The position numbers and the translations under genes were made by a program. The notes beneath the pieces are model-generated. The model was not told the DNA's origin and did no database searches. It was given only the letters and a program-made list of their open reading frames with translations. From an uncultured Ruminococcus sp. (GTDB lineage Bacteria; Bacillota; Clostridia; Oscillospirales; Ruminococcaceae), in NCBI GenBank assembly GCA_946404705.1, contig CAMJES010000129.1:1-6582 (forward strand): a DNA stretch of 6,582 nucleotides, given 5' to 3'. Of this stretch, positions 1 to 5,950 are shown one piece after another. How positions within the stretch are numbered: position 1 is the stretch's first letter; each line of letters begins with the position of its first letter.

Positions 1-45
1 CCACCGAGATCTACACTCTTTCCCTACACGACGCTCTTCCGATCT
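1..45 (+). other. Residual Illumina TruSeq P5/Read 1 adapter (artefact)
   Basis: These bases match the last 45 nt of the TruSeq universal adapter. They start CCACCGAGATCTACAC and end CTCTTCCGATCT, the end of the Read 1 primer site. Genuine topA coding sequence starts at the very next base. The adapter has no stop codon in the topA frame and translates there to PPRSTLFPYTTLFRS, so an automatic gene caller would append these 15 false residues to TopA. The stretch marks an assembly end, not an organismal feature. Confidence 0.98.
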
Positions 46-1497
46 TACGGCATTGACGGAAAGAAGACCGAGCTTCACTCAAAGGAAGAAGCAGACGCTA
101 TCCTTGCCCGTGTTGAGGGCGCGGATTATATCGTCACCGAGGTGAAGAAATCCGTCCGCAGGAAGTCGCCTGCGCCCCCGTTCACGACCTCGACAATGCA
201 GCAGGAGGCTTCAAAGAAGCTCGGATTTGCCGCTGCAAAGACGATGAAAACGGCACAGACGCTCTACGAAGGTGTTGAAATAGAAAATATGGGTGCAGTC
301 GGACTTATCACATATATGAGAACCGACAGTCTGCGTATCTCCGATGAAGCAAGAGCCTCCGCATATAAATATATCGAAGAGGTTTACGGCAAGAAGTACG
401 TTCCCTCTACACCGAAAATATACAAAACAAAAGCAGGTGCGCAGGACGCTCACGAAGCTATTCGTCCGTCCATGCCAGAGCTTACTCCTGCAAAGATAAA
501 AGACAGCCTTACTCCCGAGCAGTTCAAGCTTTACCGCCTTATCTGGGAACGCTTTATCGCAAGCCAGATGGAAAGCGCTTCGCTCGATACGGTTTCCGCT
601 GCGATAGACGCAAACGGCTGTACCTTCAAGGCAACGGGCTTCTCCGTCAAGTTTGACGGTTTCACAGTTCTTTATGAGGAATCAAAGGATGATGAGGAAA
701 ACAAGGTACTTCCCGTAATCGAAAAAGGTGATAAGCTGAAGCTTAAAGCGATCGAGGGCAATCAGCATTTTACACAGCCGCCTGCAAGATACACCGAAGC
801 TACGCTTATCAAAGCGCTCGAAGAAAATGGCATAGGCAGACCGTCCACATACGCACCGACTATTTCAACAATAACCAACCGCTTCTATGTTGAGCGTGAC
901 GGAAAGCAGCTTAAGCCGACTGGTCTTGGCGAGGTCACAACTCAGGTCATGAAGGACCACTTCAAGCATATCGTTGATACGAAATTTACTGCGAATATGG
1001 AAAGCAATCTCGATAAGGTCGAAACGGGCGAAGCCGACTGGGTACAGACCTTGCACGACTTCTACGATGATTTTGACGCAACGCTCAAAAAAGCCGAAAC
1101 CGATATGGACGGCAAGCGCATCAAAGTCCCCGATGAAGAAACAGACGAGGTCTGCGATGTATGCGGCAAGCCTATGGTAATAAAAATAGGACGTTTCGGA
1201 AAGTTCCTTGCCTGCTCGGGCTTCCCCGAATGTACGAATACAAAGAAGATAATCAAGCCTACGGGCGGCGTATGCCCCAAGTGCGGTAAAAAGGTACTCC
1301 AGAAGAAGTCCAAAAAGGGCAAGAAATATTTCGGCTGCGAGGATAATCCGAACTGCGACTTTATGACATGGGATACACCCGTTTCCGATAAATGCCCGAA
1401 GTGCAACGACGGCACAACGCTGTTCAAAAAGGGCGGAAAGCTGTTCTGCCTTAAAGACGGCTGCGGCTATGAGGTTGCGGTCAAAAAGGAGAAATAA
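46..1497 (+). CDS. topA: DNA topoisomerase I (type IA), 5'-truncated
   Basis: Type IA topoisomerase, which relaxes negatively supercoiled DNA by cutting one strand through a 5'-phosphotyrosine link. The 483 codons present follow on from adapter at the contig end. The N-terminal Toprim domain (roughly the first 250-300 residues) is therefore missing for technical reasons. A GTG at 142 is an internal valine, not a start: the same frame is homologous back to base 46 (YGIDGKK...). Visible landmarks are the PAPPFTTSTMQQEASKKLGF segment, the active-site motif GLITYMRTDS with the catalytic Tyr at 313-315, and FTQPPARYTEATLIKALEENG with GRPSTYAPTI. The C-terminus carries three four-cysteine zinc ribbons (Cys codons at 1153/1162/1213/1231, 1273/1282/1336/1354 and 1393/1402/1447/1462), which in this family bind single-stranded DNA. 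All twelve cysteines are present and the TAA at 1495 is a natural end. trmFO lies downstream, as in Bacillus subtilis (topA-gid). Confidence 0.97.
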   Translation, partial: YGIDGKKTELHSKEEADAILARVEGADYIVTEVKKSVRRKSPAPPFTTSTMQQEASKKLGFAAAKTMKTAQTLYEGVEIENMGAVGLITYMRTDSLRISDEARASAYKYIEEVYGKKYVPSTPKIYKTKAGAQDAHEAIRPSMPELTPAKIKDSLTPEQFKLYRLIWERFIASQMESASLDTVSAAIDANGCTFKATGFSVKFDGFTVLYEESKDDEENKVLPVIEKGDKLKLKAIEGNQHFTQPPARYTEATLIKALEENGIGRPSTYAPTISTITNRFYVERDGKQLKPTGLGEVTTQVMKDHFKHIVDTKFTANMESNLDKVETGEADWVQTLHDFYDDFDATLKKAETDMDGKRIKVPDEETDEVCDVCGKPMVIKIGRFGKFLACSGFPECTNTKKIIKPTGGVCPKCGKKVLQKKSKKGKKYFGCEDNPNCDFMTWDTPVSDKCPKCNDGTTLFKKGGKLFCLKDGCGYEVAVKKEK

Positions 1498-1512
1498 AGC
1501 CAAAGCTTTTTT
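1493..1512 (+). terminator. Possible weak terminator at the topA stop
   Basis: AAAGC (1496-1500) and GCTTT (1505-1509) can form a 5-bp stem around a CAAA loop. The stem runs into a T tract (1507-1512) and begins inside the topA stop codon. It has only two G-C pairs, and lengthening it needs a T-T mismatch. It may end part of the topA transcript, but it is far from a strong intrinsic terminator. Confidence 0.25.
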
Positions 1513-1580
1513 GGAAGTTTGAAGTGTTGAGAGTTGAGCTTTTCAATTTGGAAAGTTGAAAGTGAAAAGTGGAATTTTGA
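1511..1580 (+). repeat. Degenerate 7-nt quasi-tandem repeat tract (TTGAAAG-like)
   Basis: TTGA/TTGG/GTGA-type cores recur about every 7-8 nt, starting near 1511, 1519, 1527, 1534, 1548, 1556, 1563, 1570 and 1577. The unit at 1539-1545 (CTTTTCA) is the exact reverse complement of TGAAAAG at 1563-1569, so one unit appears inverted. The segments at 1510-1526 and 1547-1564 are near copies of each other (TTTGGAA..GTT.GAA.GTG). The tract is purine-rich and non-coding and resembles the degenerate heptamer arrays seen between genes in some bacteria. No function is apparent, and the inverted unit could pair only weakly. Confidence 0.5.
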
Positions 1581-1595
1581 CGGCATTGGTTTTAT

Positions 1596-1623
1596 TTGAA
1601 CGGTTATATCGTAAAGATAATAT
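1596..1623 (+). promoter_or_regulatory. Candidate weak promoter upstream of the zinc-ribbon/trmFO operon
   Basis: TTGAAC (1596-1601) could serve as a -35 element. TAATAT (1618-1623) lies 16 nt downstream and matches the -10 consensus at four of six positions; GATAAT (1616-1621) matches better but sits only 14 nt away. A better -35 (TTGACG, 1577-1582) has no -10 at proper spacing. The position, about 25 nt before the start codon of the next gene and after the only sizeable gap upstream of the operon, fits. The sequence match alone is weak. Confidence 0.3.
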
Positions 1624-1645
1624 AAGTTAAAAAGGTGTTGAAAAT

Positions 1646-1843
1646 ATGGATTGTCCGAAGTGCAAAACAGAAATGAAAAAAGCTGTTTTATCGGCTGCTG
1701 TCGGCGGAGTTCTGAACGTGGCAAACATGAACAAAAAGCTGCTTGACGGCGACAGATGCAGAGGTGTTGACTGCTTCGGCTGCCCGAATTGCGGATATAT
1801 CGAATTATACGCACAAAATCCAAAGGTTTTCAAGGATAAATAA
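1646..1843 (+). CDS. Small zinc-ribbon protein of unknown function
   Basis: A 65-residue protein with two CxxC knuckles, CPKC at residues 3-6 and CPNC at 46-49 followed by GYIELYAQ. They probably form one zinc ribbon split by a 39-residue insert. Two further cysteines (38 and 43) lie just before the second knuckle. There is no signal peptide or convincing membrane segment; the alanine/valine/glycine-rich stretch at 13-26 is too short. AAAGGTG (1631-1637) is a good Shine-Dalgarno sequence 8 nt before the ATG. The gene ends 3 nt before trmFO, and the trmFO Shine-Dalgarno lies within its last codons, so the two are probably translationally coupled. It resembles the many short zinc-ribbon proteins of Clostridia whose role is unknown; DUF6487-like is one possibility I cannot confirm. 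Being real is likely because of the RBS, cysteine pattern and packing; its function is open. Confidence 0.8.
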   Translation: MDCPKCKTEMKKAVLSAAVGGVLNVANMNKKLLDGDRCRGVDCFGCPNCGYIELYAQNPKVFKDK

Positions 1844-1846
1844 AAT

Positions 1847-3184
1847 ATGAATAACGTTAAAGTTATCGGCGCAGGTCTTGCAGGCTGTGAAGCGGCTTGG
1901 CAGCTTGCGGAATCGGGTATCGGCGTTGACTTGTATGAAATGAAACCCGTGAAATTCTCTCCTGCGCACAAATACGAAGGCTTTGCGGAGCTTGTCTGCT
2001 CGAATTCGCTAAAGGCTTCAAGGGTCAACTCGGCGGCAGGTCTGCTCAAAGAGGAAATGCGGCGCTTAGGCTCGCTTACAGTTCCCTGCGCGGAGGAAAC
2101 GGCTGTTCCTGCAGGCGGTGCGCTTGCGGTCGACCGAAAGCTTTTCTCCGACCTTGTGACGGAAAAGATAAAGTCGCACCCGAACATCACTCTGCACAGC
2201 GAAGAGGTCACGGAAATTCCCGAGGGGAACGTCATAATCGCAACGGGGCCGCTCACCTCGGACGGACTTGCGGAAAGCATAAGCCGTTTGAGCGGCGGCT
2301 ATCTCAGCTTCTATGACGCAGCCGCTCCGATAGTTTCCTTTGAGTCGCTCGATATGAACAGAGCGTTCTTCGCCGCACGTTACGGCAGGGGCGATGACGA
2401 CTACATCAACTGCCCGTTCACAAAGGAAGAATATCTCACATTTTACAACGCAATAATAAACGCCGAATCTGCACCGCTTCATGATTTCGACCGTCCGCAG
2501 GAGCTTCACAACAAGAACGACAGCTTCACCGTTTACGAGGGCTGTATGCCGATAGAAGTCCTTGCGAAACGCGGCGAGGAAACCATGCGCTACGGCGCAA
2601 TGAAGCCTGTCGGACTTACCGACCCCGTAACGGGAAAGCGTCCTTATGCCGTTGTTCAGCTTAGAAAGGAAAACAGCTCGGGAACGATGTATAACATCGT
2701 CGGCTTTCAGACAAATCTCAAATTCGGCGAGCAGAAGCGTGTTTTTTCGCTTATACCGGGACTCCGGAATGCCGAGTTTTTACGCTACGGCGTTATGCAC
2801 AGAAACTCGTTCCTCAATTCCCCGAAGCTCCTGAACAGCGACTTTTCGCTGCGCTCGGACGGAAGAATTTTCTTCGCAGGTCAGATAACGGGCGTTGAAG
2901 GCTATATGGAATCGGCTGCAAGCGGAATTCTTGCAGGAAAGAATATGGTGCGAAAGCTTATGGGCAAGCCGCCGCTTGAACTTCCGTGCGAAACGATGCT
3001 CGGCGCGCTCTCGGCTTATATCTCCGATGAAACGGTCGAAAACTTTCAGCCGATGGGCGCAAATATGGGAATTCTCCCCGATATCGGCGAGCGCATAAAG
3101 GACAAGCAGCAGCGTTATCAGGTCATCGCAGACAGAGCGCTTGAAGCGTTGGACAGAAGTATTGATGTTCAAGGAAGTGTTTAA
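1847..3184 (+). CDS. trmFO: tRNA (uracil-54-C5)-methyltransferase, folate/FAD-dependent
   Basis: TrmFO (formerly Gid) makes 5-methyluridine at position 54 in the T loop of tRNA, using methylenetetrahydrofolate as carbon donor and reduced FAD. The 445 residues match the usual family length (about 435-445). The N-terminal dinucleotide-binding motif GAGLAG is at 8-13, followed by the acidic end of the second strand (VDLYEMKP, 27-34). The two cysteines shown to matter in characterised TrmFO enzymes appear to be present: Cys51 in ELVCSNSLKAS and Cys233 in YEGCMPIEVLAKRG. Further family blocks are MKPVGLTDP (252-260), RYGVMHRNSFL (313-323) and the C-terminal FAD-contact region FAGQITGVEGYMES (343-356). 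The start is supported by AAGGA (1832-1836), 10 nt upstream inside the end of the preceding gene. The stop abuts the ATG of the next gene. It looks intact and active. Confidence 0.97.
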   Translation: MNNVKVIGAGLAGCEAAWQLAESGIGVDLYEMKPVKFSPAHKYEGFAELVCSNSLKASRVNSAAGLLKEEMRRLGSLTVPCAEETAVPAGGALAVDRKLFSDLVTEKIKSHPNITLHSEEVTEIPEGNVIIATGPLTSDGLAESISRLSGGYLSFYDAAAPIVSFESLDMNRAFFAARYGRGDDDYINCPFTKEEYLTFYNAIINAESAPLHDFDRPQELHNKNDSFTVYEGCMPIEVLAKRGEETMRYGAMKPVGLTDPVTGKRPYAVVQLRKENSSGTMYNIVGFQTNLKFGEQKRVFSLIPGLRNAEFLRYGVMHRNSFLNSPKLLNSDFSLRSDGRIFFAGQITGVEGYMESAASGILAGKNMVRKLMGKPPLELPCETMLGALSAYISDETVENFQPMGANMGILPDIGERIKDKQQRYQVIADRALEALDRSIDVQGSV

Positions 3185-3736
3185 ATGGAAGATTATATCG
3201 CTATACACCTTAATTCGTCCGAGCAGCCGACAATAGAAGCTTCGGTTGAGCATACGGACAAGCTTATCTATGATTTTAATAAATTCGCAATGAAAAAGCG
3301 GCATAAGGCTGTATGGATATTCTTTTATATCGTTATTGTTATCGCTTTTCTCGGCGGCTTTTACACAATGTCCACGGGTGACATCGCAGACGGTTTAATA
3401 AGCGTAGTCATCGGAATTATAGGCTTGGGATTTCCAAGCCTAATTATGAAAAGTTCGGCAAGAGCATCGAATAATTCGATAGACCGCCAAAGCAAGCATA
3501 ACTACAAGTTCTATCGGGAATATTTTGCCGAAACGACTTGTTACAGTATCGAAGCTGTGCCGTATTCCGCAATTGAAGCCGCATTCGAAAATGACGCTTA
3601 TTTCTTTATTTTTATTGAGAAAAACAAGGGCTTCATTATTTCTAAGGCTGCCTTTGAGGTGAATACGCCGTTTGAGCTTCGAAAGCTGCTTAAAGAAAAG
3701 CTCGGCGGAAAATTTACTGTTTATTGCAAAGCATAA
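3185..3736 (+). CDS. YcxB-like two-helix membrane protein, copy 1
   Basis: A 183-residue protein with a soluble N-terminal part, two predicted membrane helices (about 42-61 and 67-88) and a C-terminal domain of about 75 residues. That domain resembles the YcxB-like family: YKFYREYF (107-114), PYSAI (126-130), a hydrophobic strand YFFIFIEKNKGFIISK ending at 154, and a closing helix with LGGKF (173-177). The family has no established biochemical role. The ATG directly follows the trmFO stop, and AAGGAAG (3171-3177) lies 7 nt before it inside trmFO, so translation is probably coupled. Two similar genes follow. The motif YxFYxxxF...(P/S)Yxx(I/L)...(I/L)xxK is shared with copy 2, and DNA at the two 3' ends includes an identical 17-nt stretch, suggesting ancestry by duplication. 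The family call comes from the domain pattern, not a database search. Confidence 0.75.
   Translation: MEDYIAIHLNSSEQPTIEASVEHTDKLIYDFNKFAMKKRHKAVWIFFYIVIVIAFLGGFYTMSTGDIADGLISVVIGIIGLGFPSLIMKSSARASNNSIDRQSKHNYKFYREYFAETTCYSIEAVPYSAIEAAFENDAYFFIFIEKNKGFIISKAAFEVNTPFELRKLLKEKLGGKFTVYCKA
3420..3442 (+). repeat. Perfect 9-bp inverted repeat inside YcxB-like copy 1
   Basis: TAGGCTTGG (3420-3428) and CCAAGCCTA (3434-3442) are exact reverse complements around a 5-nt GATTT loop. They lie in the codons for the second membrane helix (GLGFPSL). There is no T tract after the hairpin, so it is not a typical terminator. It may be only a coincidence of codon choice. Confidence 0.5.
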
Positions 3737-3751
3737 CGGGAGAAAAAATCT

Positions 3752-4327
3752 ATGGATAAAGACAGTTACTCCTCGGTGGAGTTTTCCTTTCCGTCAGATA
3801 AGGGCAAAGAACCGCTTGTAAGCTTTACCGTAAGCTGCGGCGAAAAAGATTTCAAGCAGCTTGAACAGGCTATGCTTTTCAAAAGCGGCGGTGCGTATGT
3901 TTTTATCGCGCTCGGCGCAGTTTTGGCGGTGCTTATACTTATACAGATAATCATAGCCGCAATTGCGGCAGGTCAGCCGTTTTTGGCGGTTTCGTATACG
4001 GCGTTTGCGCTGCTTATCGCGCTTGAAATGTATCTGAACGTCCGAAAGGTGAAAAATGCTGTGCGTAATGCGCCGAATGACAGCGGCAGCTTTACTTACG
4101 CTTTTTACCGCCACCATTTCACGTTCGCAAGCGATTACGAGGGCATTTCCGAAAGCTATGAAGCCATTTCAAGGGGCGTGGAGGACACGCTTGAATTTAT
4201 GCTTTTTCGCAATGACGGAAAAACCTACCTTATCCCGAAACGGGAGCTTTCCGATGAAGCTTCGGAAATGCTCAGAGCCGTAATGCAGAACAAGCTCGGC
4301 GGAAAATTCACCGTCAAGGCTATTTAA
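3752..4327 (+). CDS. YcxB-like two-helix membrane protein, copy 2
   Basis: A 191-residue protein with the same plan as its upstream neighbour: a soluble N-terminus of about 46 residues, two hydrophobic helices (about 48-72 and 77-96), then a cytosolic-type C-terminal domain. The domain shows YAFYRHHF (116-123), SYEAI (135-139), TYLIPK (158-163) and a final helix ending KLGGKFTV (181-188). LGGKFTV is identical to the end of copy 1. GGGAG (3738-3742) lies 9 nt before the ATG, and the gap to copy 1 is 15 nt. The C-terminal pattern and helix order fit the YcxB-like family, which has no known activity. The many basic residues after helix 2 (RKVKNAVR) suggest the C-terminal domain faces the cytoplasm. 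The family call is an inference; the membrane-protein call is firm. Confidence 0.75.
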   Translation: MDKDSYSSVEFSFPSDKGKEPLVSFTVSCGEKDFKQLEQAMLFKSGGAYVFIALGAVLAVLILIQIIIAAIAAGQPFLAVSYTAFALLIALEMYLNVRKVKNAVRNAPNDSGSFTYAFYRHHFTFASDYEGISESYEAISRGVEDTLEFMLFRNDGKTYLIPKRELSDEASEMLRAVMQNKLGGKFTVKAI

Positions 4328-4332
4328 GGAGG
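4326..4332 (+). promoter_or_regulatory. Consensus Shine-Dalgarno overlapping the preceding stop codon
   Basis: AAGGAGG is the strongest ribosome binding site in the operon. It uses the last two bases of the copy 2 stop codon and lies only 4 nt before the ATG at 4337, a rather short spacing. This fixes the start of copy 3 and suggests reinitiation by ribosomes finishing copy 2. Confidence 0.7.
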
Positions 4333-4336
4333 GCTT

Positions 4337-4840
4337 ATGGAAAGCGTTGTAGATGTAAAGCTTGAAAGTAAAGCACCTCCTGTATATGCATTTGAGAGCG
4401 TGTACGGCGCGGGCGAGATACTCTGCGAAAAAAAGTCCGCCGCACGTTCGGAGATCGTTGTTACGGCGGCAGCTGTCGCGATAGCGGTGTTGTCGGTGAT
4501 ACCCGGATATTTTCTTATCACGATAATATCGGGACTTGCCGCGCTGTCGGGAATTTTTTCGCTTTCGGGGATAAAAAAGTCCGCCGAAAAGACATTTTCG
4601 GAAAAGGGTGAGGAAACACGGCTCTATGCATTTTATGTTGACGGATTTCTTGTTCAAGGAAAAAATTCCGCCGCATATTTTCCGTATGAAAAGCTTTGCG
4701 GATTCCGCGAAACAAAGGGTCATATCATCATAAAGACCGCAAACAAAGCGGAGTATATAATCCCGAAAAACGAAAAAACGGACAGCGGATTTATACGGTT
4801 TTTAAGTGAGAAAATTAGGAAAGGGAGTATAAAAGAATGA
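4337..4840 (+). CDS. Divergent YcxB-like membrane protein, copy 3
   Basis: A 167-residue protein with a near-continuous hydrophobic region at about 40-79, probably two closely spaced membrane helices with a break near the proline and glycine at 56-57. A C-terminal soluble domain follows. Taken alone it would be hard to assign, but it keeps the marks of its two neighbours: YAFYVDGF (97-104), PYEKL (116-120) and EYIIPK (139-144). It lacks the LGGKF ending and its last helix is shorter and more basic. AAGGAGG precedes the ATG. The last codons overlap plsX by 4 nt (ATGA), which implies coupled translation and ties its expression to phospholipid synthesis. No activity can be named. I take it to be the most diverged member of a local triplet; an unrelated membrane protein of similar plan remains possible. 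Confidence 0.7.
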   Translation: MESVVDVKLESKAPPVYAFESVYGAGEILCEKKSAARSEIVVTAAAVAIAVLSVIPGYFLITIISGLAALSGIFSLSGIKKSAEKTFSEKGEETRLYAFYVDGFLVQGKNSAAYFPYEKLCGFRETKGHIIIKTANKAEYIIPKNEKTDSGFIRFLSEKIRKGSIKE

Positions 4841-5853
4841 AAATTATAGTTGACGCATTCGGCGGAGATAATTCCCCCGATGAAGTTATCAAGGGAGCGG
4901 CTATGGCGGTCGAAAAGCTTGATGTTGATATTGTCCTCACGGGCGATGAAAACAAGATAAAAAGCTTTGCCGCAGAAAACGGTATTTCCCTTGACAGGAT
5001 TTCGATAAAGCACACCGAGTCGGTCATTGATATACACGAAGAGCCGACCTCTATCATTAAAGAGCGTTCCGACTGCTCTATGGCTGTCGGTCTGAAAGCT
5101 CTTGCAGACGGCGAGGGTGACGCTTTCGTTTCCGCAGGCAGCACGGGTGCGCTCGTTGTCGGAGCAACGTTCATCACAAAGCGCCTTAAAGGCATAAAGC
5201 GCGCCGCACTTGCGCCTATCATGCCCACGGACAACGGCTATATGATGCTCATTGACGCAGGAGCAAACGTTGAATGCCGCCCCGAAGCCCTCGTTCAGTT
5301 CGGCATCATGGGAAGCTGCTATATGGAGAGAGTTCTCGGCGTAAAGTCGCCTAAAGTCGGACTTATCAACGTCGGCGCAGAGGATACAAAGGGCAGAGAT
5401 ATGGACAAGGAAGCGTATGCACAGCTTAAAAAAGCGCCCGTCAACTTCTATGGCAATCTTGAAGCGCGCGATATTCCTCTCGGCGTTTGTCAGGTCGCAG
5501 TTTCGGACGGTTTTACGGGAAATGTTGCGCTTAAGCTTTACGAGGGAATGGGTTCATATTTCGCACATACGCTCAAAGGAATGTTCATGAGCGGCTTGGG
5601 CGGAAAGATAGCTTATCTTCTCGTTAAAAAGCAGGTCGCAGCGTTTAAGAAAAAGCTCGACTATTCCGAAGTCGGCGGCGCTGTTCTTATGGGCATTTCA
5701 AAGCCCGTTATCAAGGCGCACGGCAGCTCGGACGCAAAGGCATTCTACAACGCTATCAGACAAGCTAAAAACTGTGTTGAGGGCGATGTTATCGGCGAGA
5801 TATCACGCTCTATCGAAAAGCTCAAATCCGAATCTGCCGAAGCTGTTCAGTAA
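4837..5853 (+). CDS. plsX: Phosphate acyltransferase PlsX
   Basis: PlsX turns acyl-ACP and phosphate into acyl-phosphate, which PlsY then uses to acylate glycerol-3-phosphate, the first committed step of phospholipid synthesis in most Gram-positive bacteria. It is a peripheral enzyme at the inner face of the membrane. The 338 residues are the normal length. Family blocks run in order: DAFGGDNSP (6-14), SAGSTGAL (99-106), DAGANVECRPE (140-150), VGAEDTKG (179-186), GNLEARDIPLG (206-216) and VSDGFTGNVALKLYEG (222-237). The ATG overlaps the upstream stop by 4 nt, with GGGAG (4823-4827) 9 nt before it. Many Firmicutes have plsX followed by fab genes and/or acpP and then rnc; here rnc follows directly after a short gap. 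The gene appears intact. Confidence 0.97.
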   Translation: MKIIVDAFGGDNSPDEVIKGAAMAVEKLDVDIVLTGDENKIKSFAAENGISLDRISIKHTESVIDIHEEPTSIIKERSDCSMAVGLKALADGEGDAFVSAGSTGALVVGATFITKRLKGIKRAALAPIMPTDNGYMMLIDAGANVECRPEALVQFGIMGSCYMERVLGVKSPKVGLINVGAEDTKGRDMDKEAYAQLKKAPVNFYGNLEARDIPLGVCQVAVSDGFTGNVALKLYEGMGSYFAHTLKGMFMSGLGGKIAYLLVKKQVAAFKKKLDYSEVGGAVLMGISKPVIKAHGSSDAKAFYNAIRQAKNCVEGDVIGEISRSIEKLKSESAEAVQ

Positions 5854-5950
5854 TTTTTACATAGTTTTATATTTTCAAACTGTGGGTCTTGCTTTCTCAG
5901 TCGATACATTTCGGCGGAGAGCATAAGGCTCGGAAAGGAACGGTCATAAA
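5854..5950 (+). other. Intergenic gap between plsX and rnc, without acpP
   Basis: These 97 nt are too short for an acyl carrier protein gene (about 75 codons), which often sits here in related genomes. The start is AT-rich with a T run (5854-5858), but no stem precedes it, so I see no intrinsic terminator. No convincing -35/-10 pair was found. GGAAAGGAA (5932-5940) is the ribosome binding site of rnc. A GTG-initiated frame of 14 codons at 5882 has no Shine-Dalgarno and is probably not real. Confidence 0.6.

Noticed and set aside
142..144. GTG as the start of topA
   Set aside because: TopA homology continues without a break upstream to base 46 in the same frame, so this is an internal valine codon of a truncated gene.
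865..1503. 212-codon open frame on the minus strand opposite topA
   Set aside because: It lies wholly opposite a well-recognised topA coding region, is rich in residues expected from reading the complement, and has no recognisable domain. It is a shadow frame.
1273..1843. Idea that the 65-residue zinc-ribbon gene is a detached fourth zinc ribbon of TopA
   Set aside because: TopA ribbons here have about 18-50 nt-scale spacing of the form CxxC...C(4-6)C with a GKF/GKKYFGC core; the small protein lacks that core, has a longer insert between CxxC knuckles, and has its own ribosome binding site.
1627..2280. 217-codon open frame on the minus strand opposite the zinc-ribbon gene and trmFO
   Set aside because: It spans two well-supported + strand genes and their junction, has a low-complexity serine/alanine-rich translation, and shows no family motif.
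5851..5880. Intrinsic terminator after plsX
   Set aside because: A T run is present right after the stop codon, but no stable stem precedes it in the end of plsX.
5882..5926. Short GTG-initiated frame of 14 codons in the plsX-rnc gap
   Set aside because: It has no Shine-Dalgarno sequence, is too short for any recognised product, and lies in a leader region.
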